This document shows, in pieces, positions 22,201 to 33,123 of a stretch of DNA of 64,000 nt. Source of the stretch: Blasia pusilla (lineage: Eukaryota > Marchantiophyta > Marchantiopsida > Blasiales); NCBI GenBank assembly GCA_050084515.1, contig CM114274.1, forward strand, positions 42,966,001 through 43,030,000, in the 5' to 3' direction. The position numbers were made by a program, and so were the translations under genes. The stretch's first letter is position 1, and the number at the start of each line of letters is the position of its first letter. The notes beneath the pieces are model-generated. The model was given only the letters and a program-made list of their open reading frames with translations. It was not told the origin of the DNA and did not search any database.

Positions 22201-24908
22201 CTGCATTATTCAACCATCAATATTATGATTTGCCAAAATGGACCACGGTTCTGAACTGGCATGTCCCCGTGCAGGTGGCATCTTATGAGTTTACGACCCT
22301 GACTTGCGTTCCTGGGGTTATTCGATACAGAGGTGCCAAAGTTCAGGTACTTTCCTCTAACCATAAGTGGGTATCAGTTTTAATAAGTAGTCAACACCCA
22401 ATTGTCGTGTGGTGGATAGATATGAAAGGTAGAGCTAATTGGAGCAAACGTTTCTGTTGCAAGTTATGCTGCACACTGAGCATTTAAGAGCATCAACCTC
22501 AGACCATCAACTTCTACAGGATCAGGGACTACATCGATACCCTCAAGATTGACAGTTATCAGAGAGATGTCAGTCTATCTTTATGAAATTCGTGCATTTC
22601 TCAACCAGTGAACCAAATTTTGTATTCGTCTCAATTGCAAGTGGAAACCTGGGATGAAGAATCACTTCCCTGAAGTCTTAGTGTAAAATTAGTTCTTAAA
22701 GTCAGGCAATGTTCATTTTCTTTGTTGCATGGTTGTTATCGTGGTTGAACTCTCCCCTGATGTGCTTGGAAATCAATGTACCGTAACTTTCTTTCCACAG
22801 TGTCTGCATGATTACAAAAAGTACTGATGGTTTCTCTTATTCTTGTAGCTTTTGGATCTTCCGGGAATCATTGAAGGAGCAAAAGATGGCAAAGGTCGAG
22901 GACGTCAGGTAAGCATAATTTCAAACCAGTGTCAACACTCCACGCTTCTATCCCCTCCTATTGTCCAAATTCATGATTCTCAGTTTTATCTTGCAGGTCA
23001 TCAGTACTGCAAGAACTTGTAATTGCATTCTTATTGTCCTCGATGCCATCAAGCCAATAACGCACAAGCGACTCATTGAGAAGGAACTAGAAGGTTTTGG
23101 TATCAGGTACGAAGCACATTAATTTTTTATTCGTTGGGAAGTACTTCTGATTATGTGAATCTTTGGAAGATCTCCTTCTGCAGCCATCAGTGCGTACACA
23201 GAAGTCAGATAGAGAGATTCCTGAAGTAGTCTACTATCTTCTGCACATTCATGGATCTTGTGTGCACAAGGCTGTTTTGTTCCTAAAGTGAAGTTCTATG
23301 AGATATGGCTTAGAATAAGCGGAAAAACGACAAGAGAAGGCAAGGAGCTATTTTTAAAAAAGTAGTTGCAGGTTTGCTTTTTGTTTTGGATGATGATATG
23401 GCTGTCAGCACAGCTTGAATGAATTGCTCTTACCCCATTCATTGTCACTTTTACGTCAATCTTGAACCCTTGTAGGTGTTTCAAGGACCTTTTGTCCTAG
23501 AGATGGTTAGTCAACTCCTTGCTTGCATCTTGAGAAGCATAATAACCCTGCAAACTCTTGTGCCATCTCACATGGTGCCATTTTGCTTGCAGATTGAACT
23601 CAGAACCCCCTAATTTGACATTTAGGAGAAAGGACAAGGGGGGTATCAATTTTACTTCAACTGTTTCAAATACCAACTTAGATCTTGAGACTGTGAAGGC
23701 CATTTGTAGTGAATATAAAATTCACAATGCAGACATATCACTACGATTTGATGCAACTGCGGATGATCTCATTGATGTTATTGAGGGCAATCGGATCTAC
23801 ATGCCCTGTATATATGTCATCAACAAAATCGATCAAGTTACCCTAGAAGAGTTGGAGATTCTTGACAAGCTGCCACATTATTGCCCAGTAAGGTACCGAG
23901 GTTTTTCAACTAACACCAATCTTTATGTTTCTGCCTTAGTTCAAGCTTGGTGCGTACAGACAAGAACTCTGTCTTCTGTACGATGGCGATGTATTTGTGA
24001 TTGAGTAGGTGAGACAGCCCAAGAATATTTTAGCATATTACAAAATTCAGTTTAGGAGTCAGACCACGGAGTTTATAACTGGTATTCTACGTTTCATTGT
24101 GCTGAGATAAGCACCTTTCTGAATGTTTTGCAGTGCCCACTTGGAGTGGAATCTTGATGGCCTGCTGGAAAAGATTTGGGAGTATCTTGATTTGATTCGA
24201 GTGTACACAAAGCCTCGAGGGATGAGCCCTGATTATGAAGATCCAGTTATTCTCTCGGCAAAGAAGTGTACAGTTGATGACTTTTGTCAACGCATCCACA
24301 AAGACATGGTTAAGCAGTTTAAATTGTACGTTCTTCTCTGTTCAAGGATGCACTCTGAGGACTGGTCATTGAATTATCAGTGTGAGTTGATAGTTGGTCT
24401 TTGAACTTATCATTCATAGTAGATAAGAGCTTTGATGTCCTTTGTCAGTACCCTCATTTGTCAACTTCTCACAATGGTTGATTGGAATGTTCTTGAAACA
24501 GTGCACTGGTTTGGGGTTCTAGTGCGAAACATAAACCTCAAAGAGTAGGCAAGGTGAGCCCAACCGTCAAAATGACTCTGGAATCTTAAGCCTGGTTTCT
24601 AATTGGTTTAGAGATGTTGCTCAAATCTAAAAGAGGAACAATAGGAGGAAAAGAGTAGGTGTAAACATTCTCTCCTTTTCAAAGACCCTAGAAGGTTGTT
24701 AACTTATTCCTGAAATTTTTCCCCTTATTAATTCAATAAGCTGCTAGTTGAACTTTCTGATTGTAGGACTTTTTTGCCATAATTAGGAGTAAATTGGGCA
24801 TTCACTTTTCTGTCTGTGTTGTACTATAACTCTGATTAGCATGGTTTTTTCTTGCAGGAACATCAACTAGAAGATGAGGATGTGGTTCAAATTATTAAGA
24901 AGGTGTAA
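19073..24908 (+). CDS. DRG1: DRG1-type developmentally regulated GTP-binding protein, 10 exons, 369 aa
   Basis: Exons: 19073-19114, 21477-21530, 21800-21976, 22275-22346, 22849-22908, 22997-23106, 23593-23892, 24134-24325, 24502-24553 and 24858-24908 (TAA), 1110 nt in total. Short exons 1 and 2 encode the helical N-terminus ([14 protein letters not shown], then [18 protein letters not shown]). GTPase motifs are all present: G1 GFPSVGKST at residues 72-80, G2 in YEFTTLT, G3 DLPG at 118-121, G4 NKID at 249-252 and G5 SAH after CPV. A C-terminal TGS domain ends [32 protein letters not shown] and ATADDLIDV are DRG1-type rather than DRG2-type, and the length matches human DRG1 (367 aa). DRG1 binds ribosomes with its partner DFRP1 and acts in translation in the cytosol. 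Exon 8 joins exon 9 giving KFALVWG where most homologues have KYALVWG. No lesions were seen. Confidence 0.96.
19191..19232. repeat. (GA)21 microsatellite in DRG1 intron 1
   Basis: An uninterrupted GA run of 42 bp begins 77 bp after the exon 1 donor site. GA/CT runs close to transcription starts are common in plant genes and can bind GAGA-binding factors; whether this one does is unknown. Confidence 0.95.
21006..21353. repeat. ~175-bp tandem duplication in DRG1 intron 1
   Basis: Unit 1 (21006-21180) and unit 2 (21181-21353) share landmarks such as AGTTTCAAACAATTTGTC, TCAGTTGGAGAAATGG and TTTTGTGCATTTTGAACCAA with moderate divergence. It ends about 120 bp before the exon 2 acceptor. Confidence 0.88.
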
Positions 24909-26045
24909 ATTGTCTGTGTATATACAAATGGTAATTTTTTTCAAGTGGGTCAAAGCCCTACATCAATACCTCCGTCATGGTCAAAGTGGTCTGGGTGATT
25001 TGTCAAAGATGGACTTGCTGACAATGGAATTATTATGCCTTATTCTTGTGTCTTTTCATTTGGGTTAAGAAATTCTAGTTGGCCTTCTACCACCAGAAGA
25101 ATTTGAAGTCTAGACCTTGTATCTTCCAGAACACATCTGATGGCACCATTAGATGGTATTAGATGTCTACGCGGTGAGAACCACTTCAGAAGAGTATAGG
25201 GGGATAGATGCATTGTCTATTTTCTGCATCCGAATGTACTGGGGAAAGGCAGAAAGTCTCATCGGTTTTCCTGCCCTAATCATGGAATGAGGTTATTTGT
25301 ATTTTTCCTTTTTTAGACTCAGTTCAGAAGTAGTGATGGGAGTTCAAATACGAGATGGTAGGTTTTAGAATTATTTGCCCTGGTGTTACCAGGAGAATAG
25401 CTTGGATTTTTTACGGGTGATACACATCTAGTTACTCCCAAAAGGGTCAATTTTGAATTCTCGCTTGTCAGAACTTCATAAGAGGTACGACTTAGATTCC
25501 ACTTTATGAATGACAAGGCTTCCTTCCGAATTATTTAGGCACGCCCATCAGGCATGGTATCTGCATAGGTGCATGGGTATCCCAATCATACAACATTGGC
25601 AGACCTTGCACTCATGCAACTGGCAACTTTGCACAGTTGGTTTCCAAGCTCATCCAATAAAAAGGTTGTCTCGCCTTCCAGGAGGTTGGTTTCAGCTCAA
25701 TCAACCATCTCATTTGCTTGCAGCTCCTAAAGAAGAAAATTTGTGATTTCATCTTGTATGTCTCAAGATTATGCCATCTTTGCCTGATGATGGCCAGCTA
25801 TTCTGTAGCCTCCAGGAAACTTTGAAGTGAAGAAATGATGCTTCTTTTAAGGTAAGAGAACAATTGTTAACTACAGAAGAGTGAGTGAACATTTTGTAAT
25901 TTTTGAATTAATCTTAGGAGCAGAGGAATGGAGTCACACTTTAGGTGTGGTCTCCATGATCCTATTACTGACTAGTCTGCCTCACAATCGTATTCATCAA
26001 GTAGTCCAAATTACAAGCAGCTATGAAAGTATTTCACCCTTCATT
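24909..26045. other. DRG1 3' UTR and intergenic sequence
   Basis: No further exon fits after the TAA at 24908. The first few hundred bases should hold the 3' UTR and poly(A) site. No family resemblance in the short open frames. Confidence 0.45.
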
Positions 26046-26272
26046 CTCACCTGCAAGGATTAGGGGAGTATGAATAATAGAATAGATCTAAATAATTACT
26101 ATTCATTTCATGGTTTTTAAATGTCTATCAGAGACCTTCACTCAGGCATCATGCTGACTCACCTGCAAGGATTAGGGGAGTATGAATAATAGAATAAATC
26201 TAAACAACTACTTTTCATTTCATGGTTTTTAAATGTCTATCATAGACCTTCACTCAGGCATCATCATGCTGA
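26046..26272. repeat. ~112-bp tandem duplication
   Basis: Unit 1 (26046-26157) and unit 2 (26158-26272) both contain CACCTGCAAGGATTAGGGGA, TTTCATGGTTTTTAAATGTC and GACCTTCACTCAGGCATCAT. They differ at only a few bases plus a 3-bp ATC insertion. The second unit runs directly into the Walker A motif of the helicase remnant, so the duplication abuts or cuts into that relic. Confidence 0.9.
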
Positions 26273-27135
26273 TAGGTTCTTCAAGTTCTGGGAAAACATA
26301 CATTATGAACTTCATGTGCAAACACTATCATTCTCTAGGTTAGAGGTATCTTTTAACTACAACTATTAGAATTGCAATTGTTGGCTTATACATGAATGCT
26401 ACAACATTTCATTTTGCATTTTGTATTCCTATATGCGGTGACGTAGGCCACATGCATCTAAAATCATATGCAAGCATAAGGCTCAAGGGATGCAACCATT
26501 ATAGTAATTGATAAATGCCAACTCCACGGTTGTCACAAATTATATCTATGCATTTCATTCAGATCATCACGTATTCCCTCAATCCCTTCGCCAATAAGAT
26601 GATCATATTAGTTGGAGATATGACACAACTACCTCCTGTTTGTAGACCACACAAAAATATGCAAGACACGCTAATTCCTATCTTCGCCCCTTCTAGACTA
26701 AATTTCAGTTCACCACACAAATCAAGCGCGCAGAAGATCCAAACGACCCGAATTTCCATAATAATAGAGATTACCAAGTGCCCATGAGGAATGCTCTCCA
26801 AAATTGTTTTCTTACCAAGGATTGTGTCATGGATTTCATCACAAGAGGAATAGTTACCATCTGGACACATCGTTTTGATGCTAGTCTTTTCAAGATTCTT
26901 TGCCTGAGGAGATTTTTCGGAGATGAATCTATCATTCTAGTTGACTTTACGACAGATGCACCTTCATTTCCAAAATTCAAGCCATGGATTGGGGATGAGG
27001 ATTTCCACCAACTACCCTATGTTGCCATTGCTTGTATTGTGATGTTGACAACTAACATAGACATTAGCAGTCAAGTCGCATGTAGTTGTTACGAACATGC
27101 ACTACAAAAATTCAAACATCTTGTAAGCTATTAAA
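26268..27135 (+). pseudogene. PIF1-like helicase remnant
   Basis: Four motif blocks lie in order on the plus strand: a Walker A region at 26268 (LIGSSSSGKTYIMNF), ILVGDMTQLPPVC at 26610 (the GD-QLPPV block of PIF1-like helicases), a block around 26850-26930 (RGIVTIWTHRFDASL, LCLRRFFGDESI) and VMLTTNIDIS near 27040. Frames change between blocks and the DE-box and final motifs are not visible. PIF1-like helicases occur both as host genes and inside Helitrons. This copy could be either, but decay and surrounding transposons favour a mobile-element relic. Further short open pieces up to 28460 may belong to it but carry no motif. Confidence 0.6.
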
Positions 27136-29751
27136 TGTCACCATAATATCCTTTTGCACTCTTAGATATAGTTGTGGCAAAAAGTTCTTCAAGGTAAATT
27201 CCCCCTTAACTCTTGGTTATGCAATGACATGCCATAAGAACTAAGGATTGACAGTCTCTAACAAGTGCTTGTTGGTTCTAAAATCTGTATTTTGCCCTTG
27301 GTTTAGTATTTGTTATGTTGTCTTGTGCCCAAAGTTGGGAACAACTCAGAATACTTCGCAATTTAGATCAATCTGATTTCCTAACATTCGGCCAACTTAC
27401 ATAGTGAGCATCTTTTTGAATTACCTTTACTATTTGATAAATGCAGGATGGAGTTTAGTGATAACAACCCGAGATCACGAGATAAGCATACAATTGCACA
27501 AGCACCTCAATCTATGACGTACATGCAATACATGCATCATGTTGAATCACCAATAATTCATCCACATAAAACTATAGTACCTAATGTAGCTCGCTATTTA
27601 CCTATTTCAGCATGACATTATTGGACATATGCATTGGTTCATCCAATACTCAGGTTGGTAAATTCCTATTAATTACATTCTCTTACTCTATTGTTTCCAC
27701 ACATATGTCTAACAACCTCGTAAATACCAGCCACATACATGGCCTTCGCCTCCATTATACTCAATGATATTGAGAGAATTCCACATGCCTAGACTCCAAA
27801 GTTTGTGCAGCCTAGAGAGAACCAAATGCACTTTTGTGACAATCTAGGCATGGTACCTGCATTATGGGAAAAAGGTGTTTCTAGCCGCCAGATTCAAGGT
27901 ACTATAATGCATGGCAAAGATTGGGATAAAAAATTCCAACTTCACAACAAAGACTTGCTAGCAATAAGTCAATCTAGCCTATATTGCCACTCTTTCTCCA
28001 TTCCTACTAAATGACTTTCTCTGTCGCTCTAAAGTTAAACCTCAGTTGTATTCTTTTTATCAGTTGCATCTCAGTGCCACTTATTCCATATTCTTTCTTT
28101 TCAGGAATACAAAAGGAGGCACTCCATCACAAAGAAGTTGAATTCAAAGAAACAACACTAACTCATGCAAAGGGCAATAGACTTTTCAGCATAGCCTCTG
28201 GCGGAATTAGGCTAGACCAGCTCCGTACAAGGCCTTTGTCATGAGTTCCACCTCCCCTATCATATGGTCATAGATCTCACCCCAAATAAAGCAAGTCATC
28301 TTATCTCAAGAATGAAACTAGCACATAACACTGTTAAGCTCCCAGATTTCACACCACCTATATTTGATGAACCACACATAGTACCTATCCTACCACACTT
28401 TGACACAATCAAGTGTGAAGTCACCTCTGCTGATACTATGATAGATCTTGATACATTTTAACTATGTGCCCTTGCAAATTTCCTCGCGAAAAAGGAAATG
28501 CGCATCAAGCTTTGATTAAGGTATATTTTCATTTCAACCGATCTACTTCTTAAAATTTTAAGTTATCCTATCAATTACATTCATATTAAATCCATTAGCT
28601 AACAAATTCATGCTTCTCCATTTCGTGTGCAGGTCCATAGAAGGAATTACACATTCCAAATCTCAATTCATTTTCTTGCTAAGAGTAATCATCTCAAAAG
28701 ACTATCTGCTCCATCTTGCATCATGACAACTTTTTTTGTGCATACATGTGTTCATCATTTTGTCTTAAACATATATTTGACGTACTACTAAGTACAAGTT
28801 TTTGAAGTTATGCACTGTAGTCCTTGAACTTCATATTATATTTTTCATTTCAATGTCACCTTTCACATTCATTACTCTACTTGTGATTCAGAGGGGATAA
28901 ATTTAATTGCAGAACTTCATATACTTTTATTGCTAAGAGTCCATTTCATTTCATCTACTTCATAGTTTATATCATTCCACTACCATGTATCTTCTATTCA
29001 CAATTACATTGCACCAAATTTTTCTCACTAAACATACAGAATTCTCATTACTTCAGTTCACATTTTTTCCCATTCTCTTATATTTATTGCAATTTTTTTT
29101 CACTTTTCCGTGCTCTCTTGTAGTTCATTTTCTACTCTATCAAGTATTCATTATTCATTTCTGTGCTGCTATTTCATGCAGATACGCACAATAATTCCAT
29201 CAAGAGTTTACATTCCACATGATATTTCTACACCAGGTGCTACATCTTCTGCCAACCGAGGTCCTTCGGCAATAAGCTTGTAGGTTTACAAGAATCTCCT
29301 TTCCACGTTGGACAACTTGCGAAATTAGAATCACTCCTTGAAAGCACATGTCTCCAAGATTTGAACAGATATCAAATCTCTAACAAGCATAAGCTCTGCA
29401 GTTGAAGTTCAAAATTCTCAATACAAGGAAAATTTAGATAAAGCTACTTTACTCTGTAGAGACTTCGTTGAGCACACTAAACCTGCTATTCAAGGAAATC
29501 CAAAGCTAGAACTCCAAGTGGCTCTAATTGAGTCACTTCTCCATAATTACACACGCATAGTATTTATGACTTCAAACTTTTAATGCACCTCTCATTTTGC
29601 TTGTTGGACTTTGAGAGCTTTACCTTTCTAGTTGCACCCTTTTCCTTGCCATATACACTTTGAACACAACCAATTCTAGCATAATAAGTACAGAATGGAA
29701 TAATATACTTTCAATCACCTATTGATTATACCAAATTATTGATATGTTTGT
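27136..29751. other. AT-rich intergenic DNA with unassigned open pieces
   Basis: Short frames at 27448-27615, 27805-28014, 28011-28244 and 28264-28461 are open for 50-78 codons and may be the degraded tail of the helicase relic, but none has a motif I recognise. From 28480 to 29750 I see only AT-rich sequence. Confidence 0.4.
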
Positions 29752-31105
29752 CAACTGATTTTTATAAGACAAATAGTAGAACAAAGTTATCAGATGAAGT
29801 TTAACACAGATGATTGTTTCATTGAAACAATAAATGACTAGACTATGATAGCTAAAGGAATAAGATCTTGCAAAATATTCAAGTTGGATGTTTCTATGCT
29901 AGAGTTCAAATAGCAATATATGGTCAAAATGGTCAACACGTCACATATCTAAATGTGTGGCATAAGAAAATTGGGCATATGAATCTTCAAAGACTATAGA
30001 GTCTTTTATCATCTAATCTAGTAATATTATTCCTAAATTATCGAGTCTATTATATATGTTAGAGGTACGTCTTGATTTCCAATTCGAAAACCATCCTAGA
30101 TTTCCATTTCCAAAGCGAGGTAGAAGAGCATCCAAGATATTGCAGTTGATTCATAGTGATGTGTGGACAACATCACAACATAGCCTTAGTTGTTTCCAGT
30201 ACTTTGATTCATGTATTGATGACTTCTCTAGATATATATGGGTATACTTTCTAAAAGCCAAGTTAGAGGTATTCTCCATGTTCCAAACATTCAAAATTGT
30301 GGAAGAGAAGGAGACTGAAGAACAAATTCTCCAATTGCGTTGTGATGGAGGAGGAGACTATCTTTCAGCAAAGTTATATGACTACTTACATTAGAAAGAC
30401 ATCCAACGATTAGTGACTTGCCATTACACTTCATAACAAAATGGAATGGGTGAGAGGAAGGATCGACATATTGCTCACGCGACACGTGCTATACTGAATG
30501 AGAAGAACATCCCTTACGTGTATTGGGTAGAGGGTGTAGCGTGTGCAGTCTTCTTAATCAACCAAACTCCAACAACATGAGTTCATCATAAGACTCCATT
30601 CTTAGTCTTCACAAGAAGTAAACTTGATTTCTCATACTTAAAAGTATTTTTTGTATTTATTATACTCATGTTCCTTCTAAAAGACGTCATAAATTAGACC
30701 CAAAATCTAAAAGATGTATCTTGATTGGCTGTATTGATGGAACTAAGGGGTATAAGTGCCACATTCCATCCTTTTAGCAGCGTATTATTAGTCGCGGTGG
30801 TATTATTGATGAGCTAAAATCTTGGTATGCTCCATGTGAGCCTTTTCCAACTCTAAACTTGTTCGTTGAGGGGGAGAATATATTTAGAAACAATTAAGGT
30901 GTTAGAGATATCGATATGAGCTTGAGGTGGAGTATTGAAGACTAAATTATAGTCAATGTCATCAAACACCCAAACTACTACATTTGTTACTCACACAAAG
31001 TAAGAAAGTTTAATCATTTTTAGTTAGCTAGGCATCATTATCTTAACTAAGTTTAGTTAATCATAACTAGTCAAACGCAAGACTATGGTTTGGATTGAAA
31101 CTCGA
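29752..31105 (+). mobile_element. Ty1/copia deletion derivative lacking RT and RNase H
   Basis: The sequence follows the full-length copia element at 58044-62989 from its GAG-pre-integrase region through integrase (SKILQLIHSDVWTTSQHS near 30140, then FDSCIDDFSRYIWVYFLKA near 30215). It continues to the GEGEN-like linker at about 30875. There the copy jumps directly to the sequence just before the 3' LTR, so about 1.4 kb corresponding to 61224-62623 of the full element is missing. A polypurine tract and LTR start follow at about 30917-30933. The LTR similarity ends near 31105, roughly 170 bp into the LTR. Stops and frameshifts interrupt integrase. Gag, 5' LTR and target duplications are absent. 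Confidence 0.85.
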
Positions 31106-32429
31106 ACTAAATAGAGAATTTCACATATCGTATAATCCTCCTCATAACATGAAGAGGAGATTTTGGAGGTGCTTACATAAATTGGCTTACTAGGCCAACT
31201 AAATAGCTCAAGTTATGTCTGGTTATAGTCAAATAGATCAAACTTCCAACCATGCGCATGTACATATTAGAACTTGCAAGCAACTTGACCTCCTTTATCT
31301 ACTCTTAGCTTCACACTCTGGTTTAACGGAGTAGAGATTGGTTAACAAGCTGACATACCATATTTTGAAAGCATGTGAAGAGCATATTTTCGTTGTAATA
31401 ACCACATATTGTCTCCAACCTTGATAAACTCAACACCAAGGCAGTACTTGAGATTACCCTAAACCCTACTACCTCTCCCCCCCCCCCCTCGCGCATTTAA
31501 GGACCCTCCCTTGCAGTTAAGACGCTTTGGGAGGTGCATAGGGCACCGGGCAAGATGTGGTAGGAGAGGTAGGAGATATGGTTGGTTGGGAACGAGATAG
31601 GCCTTGTACGTGGTTACGAGGATGGATGTGGTAGGGCATGAACCGACGTGGTAGAGACACGGATGGATGTGGTCGGAGCGAGGGGTCGGATGTGGTTGAG
31701 TTGAGTTACGTAGTGGGAGAGATTTTTCAAGACTTGATGTTTTTTAGGTGATGGCTCAGATTTGCGAGGGTTGTTGGTGCGGACGGATAGCTTGAATCCG
31801 CTGATGGGATGGTCGACGTATTGGACAAGGAGATGGTTGTGCTAAGGAGGTTACCGCACCACATGGAGGAGTAAGTGTTGACGGTGTTGTAGGTTGGAGG
31901 GCGTGCTCAAGTTACCCATTCGAGTCCTTTTTCCCGCACTTATCTTGTGTGATTGAGAGTGTTGGGTATGGGGTAGTTGTTGGTGTTAGATGGATGTAGC
32001 GATGGTGACGAGTGTAGACTCCTTTCATGTGTAGCATGTTGGTGAATATACGGAGGTAGCCTAGTAGGAGTCGCGTGTATGACCCGAGAGTATGTTTGTG
32101 ACTTAGGTGAGTGAGTAGGGAGGTTCATAGTGAGATTGAGTGTTGAGTGTGTGTGAGGCCGGGTGTGTCGTCACGGGACTACTATAAGCATAGGTGAGTT
32201 AGTGAGGAGTGTGGGAGACTCTTGGTAAGTTTGAGTGCTTGAGCGGGTGAGACAGGGTTGTCATCACGACGTTCTTCCAGGTTTGGAAGAATGCGGTAGT
32301 ACGAGTTATGGTAGTGGAGTGACACGGAGTGGTATGAGATATCAAGGGGTTTTGGGTGAGGAACCACCCCGACTCCCATCAGTGGTAGGATCAACATCAC
32401 TAAATAGCGGGTTTAGGGATGAGATCGCC
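31106..32429. other. Intergenic DNA including a C12 run
   Basis: A run of twelve C lies at 31477-31488. From about 31550 to 32100 the sequence is rich in G and T with GATGTGGT-like repeats. It may be the decayed leader of the gag relic that follows. GCAGTTAAG at 31513-31521 is discussed under rejected items. Confidence 0.4.
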
Positions 32430-32925
32430 GACGGGGACAGTGATACGTGGAGAGAGATGGACGACATGGGCCATTGGGGCATGCGTCGTTTCTCGGGTGC
32501 GGTAGGTACCATAGATCTTGCAAATGGGCTTTTGCAGCAAGCTCAGGAGGTTGGAGACGCCAATGCTAGAGGCCCACTTAATAGTAGCCATAATTCTATT
32601 GGTGTTGTTGATATTGTCTCTCTTGTTGGTGATTTTGGTCGTTAGTGGAGGGAGGCCCCCTTCCGTCTCTTCGGGACTCATTTCGGCCCGTAGATTTTTT
32701 TGGCTCTCTATGCCCTCCCTCATTTGTATCCCGATGGGTTTTCCATCCAAGTTTCTATTTAAGTGTATATTTTCTCGATCTTGATGATTTCATCCAGGAG
32801 TTCAACACGTGGTGCGACTTCGAGGAGATACAGACCCCTACGTGATTCAACCCTTTTATGGTATGGAAGGGGTTGTGCCAGCACTTGGAGGATCCACCGA
32901 TGGATGACTACATGGAGTTCTGATA
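32430..32925 (+). pseudogene. gag fragment related to the methyltransferase-bearing gypsy element
   Basis: The translation EMDDMGHWGMRRFSGAVGTI (about 32455-32513) matches the gag start of the gypsy element at 36345-44977 (PRRYSGAVGTIELEDF). After a 256-bp interruption it continues with DLDDFIQEFNTWCDFEEIQT and, after a stop, FNPFMVWKGLCQHLED and PPMDDYMEF (to about 32920). The reference copy reads FTPFLAWKGLFQHLEG and PPMDDYHEF there. Similarity ends soon after. No methyltransferase, RT or LTR is attached, so this is an old fragment of the same or a sister family, on the opposite strand. Confidence 0.8.
32514..32783. mobile_element. 256-bp insertion in the gag relic with 7-bp flanking duplication
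   Basis: GATCTTG occurs at 32514-32520 and 32777-32783. Removing one copy plus 32521-32776 restores the gag reading frame (GTIDLDDFIQEF, compare GTIELEDFMQEF in the other copy). The insert has no obvious terminal inverted repeats, poly(A) tail or TG...CA ends, so its class is unknown. Confidence 0.75.
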
Positions 32926-33082
32926 ATGGACACCGCACAGTTCGCCAACCTTCTTCGAATGTGACCTCGATCTTAAGACTCCGCTCGATCTCTCTCCACT
33001 CTTCTGCTAGTGGCAATTCCCGAGTCTTGTGCGACCTTCGCATCAGCCGGTCCTTACCTTGCCCTTCAAAATCTAGCTCTCC

Positions 33083-33084
<2 letters not shown>

Positions 33085-33120
<36 letters not shown>
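33085..33120. repeat. (AG)18 microsatellite
   Basis: An uninterrupted AG run of 36 bp. It creates spurious open frames rich in Arg-Glu or Ser-Leu on the two strands. Confidence 0.95.

Positions 33121-33123
<3 letters not shown>

Noticed and set aside
31513-31545. Second 5S-like motif (GCAGTTAAG followed by CGCTTTGGGAGG)
   Set aside because: Only a 9-base exact match with an inserted base and no C-box at the right distance; chance cannot be excluded.
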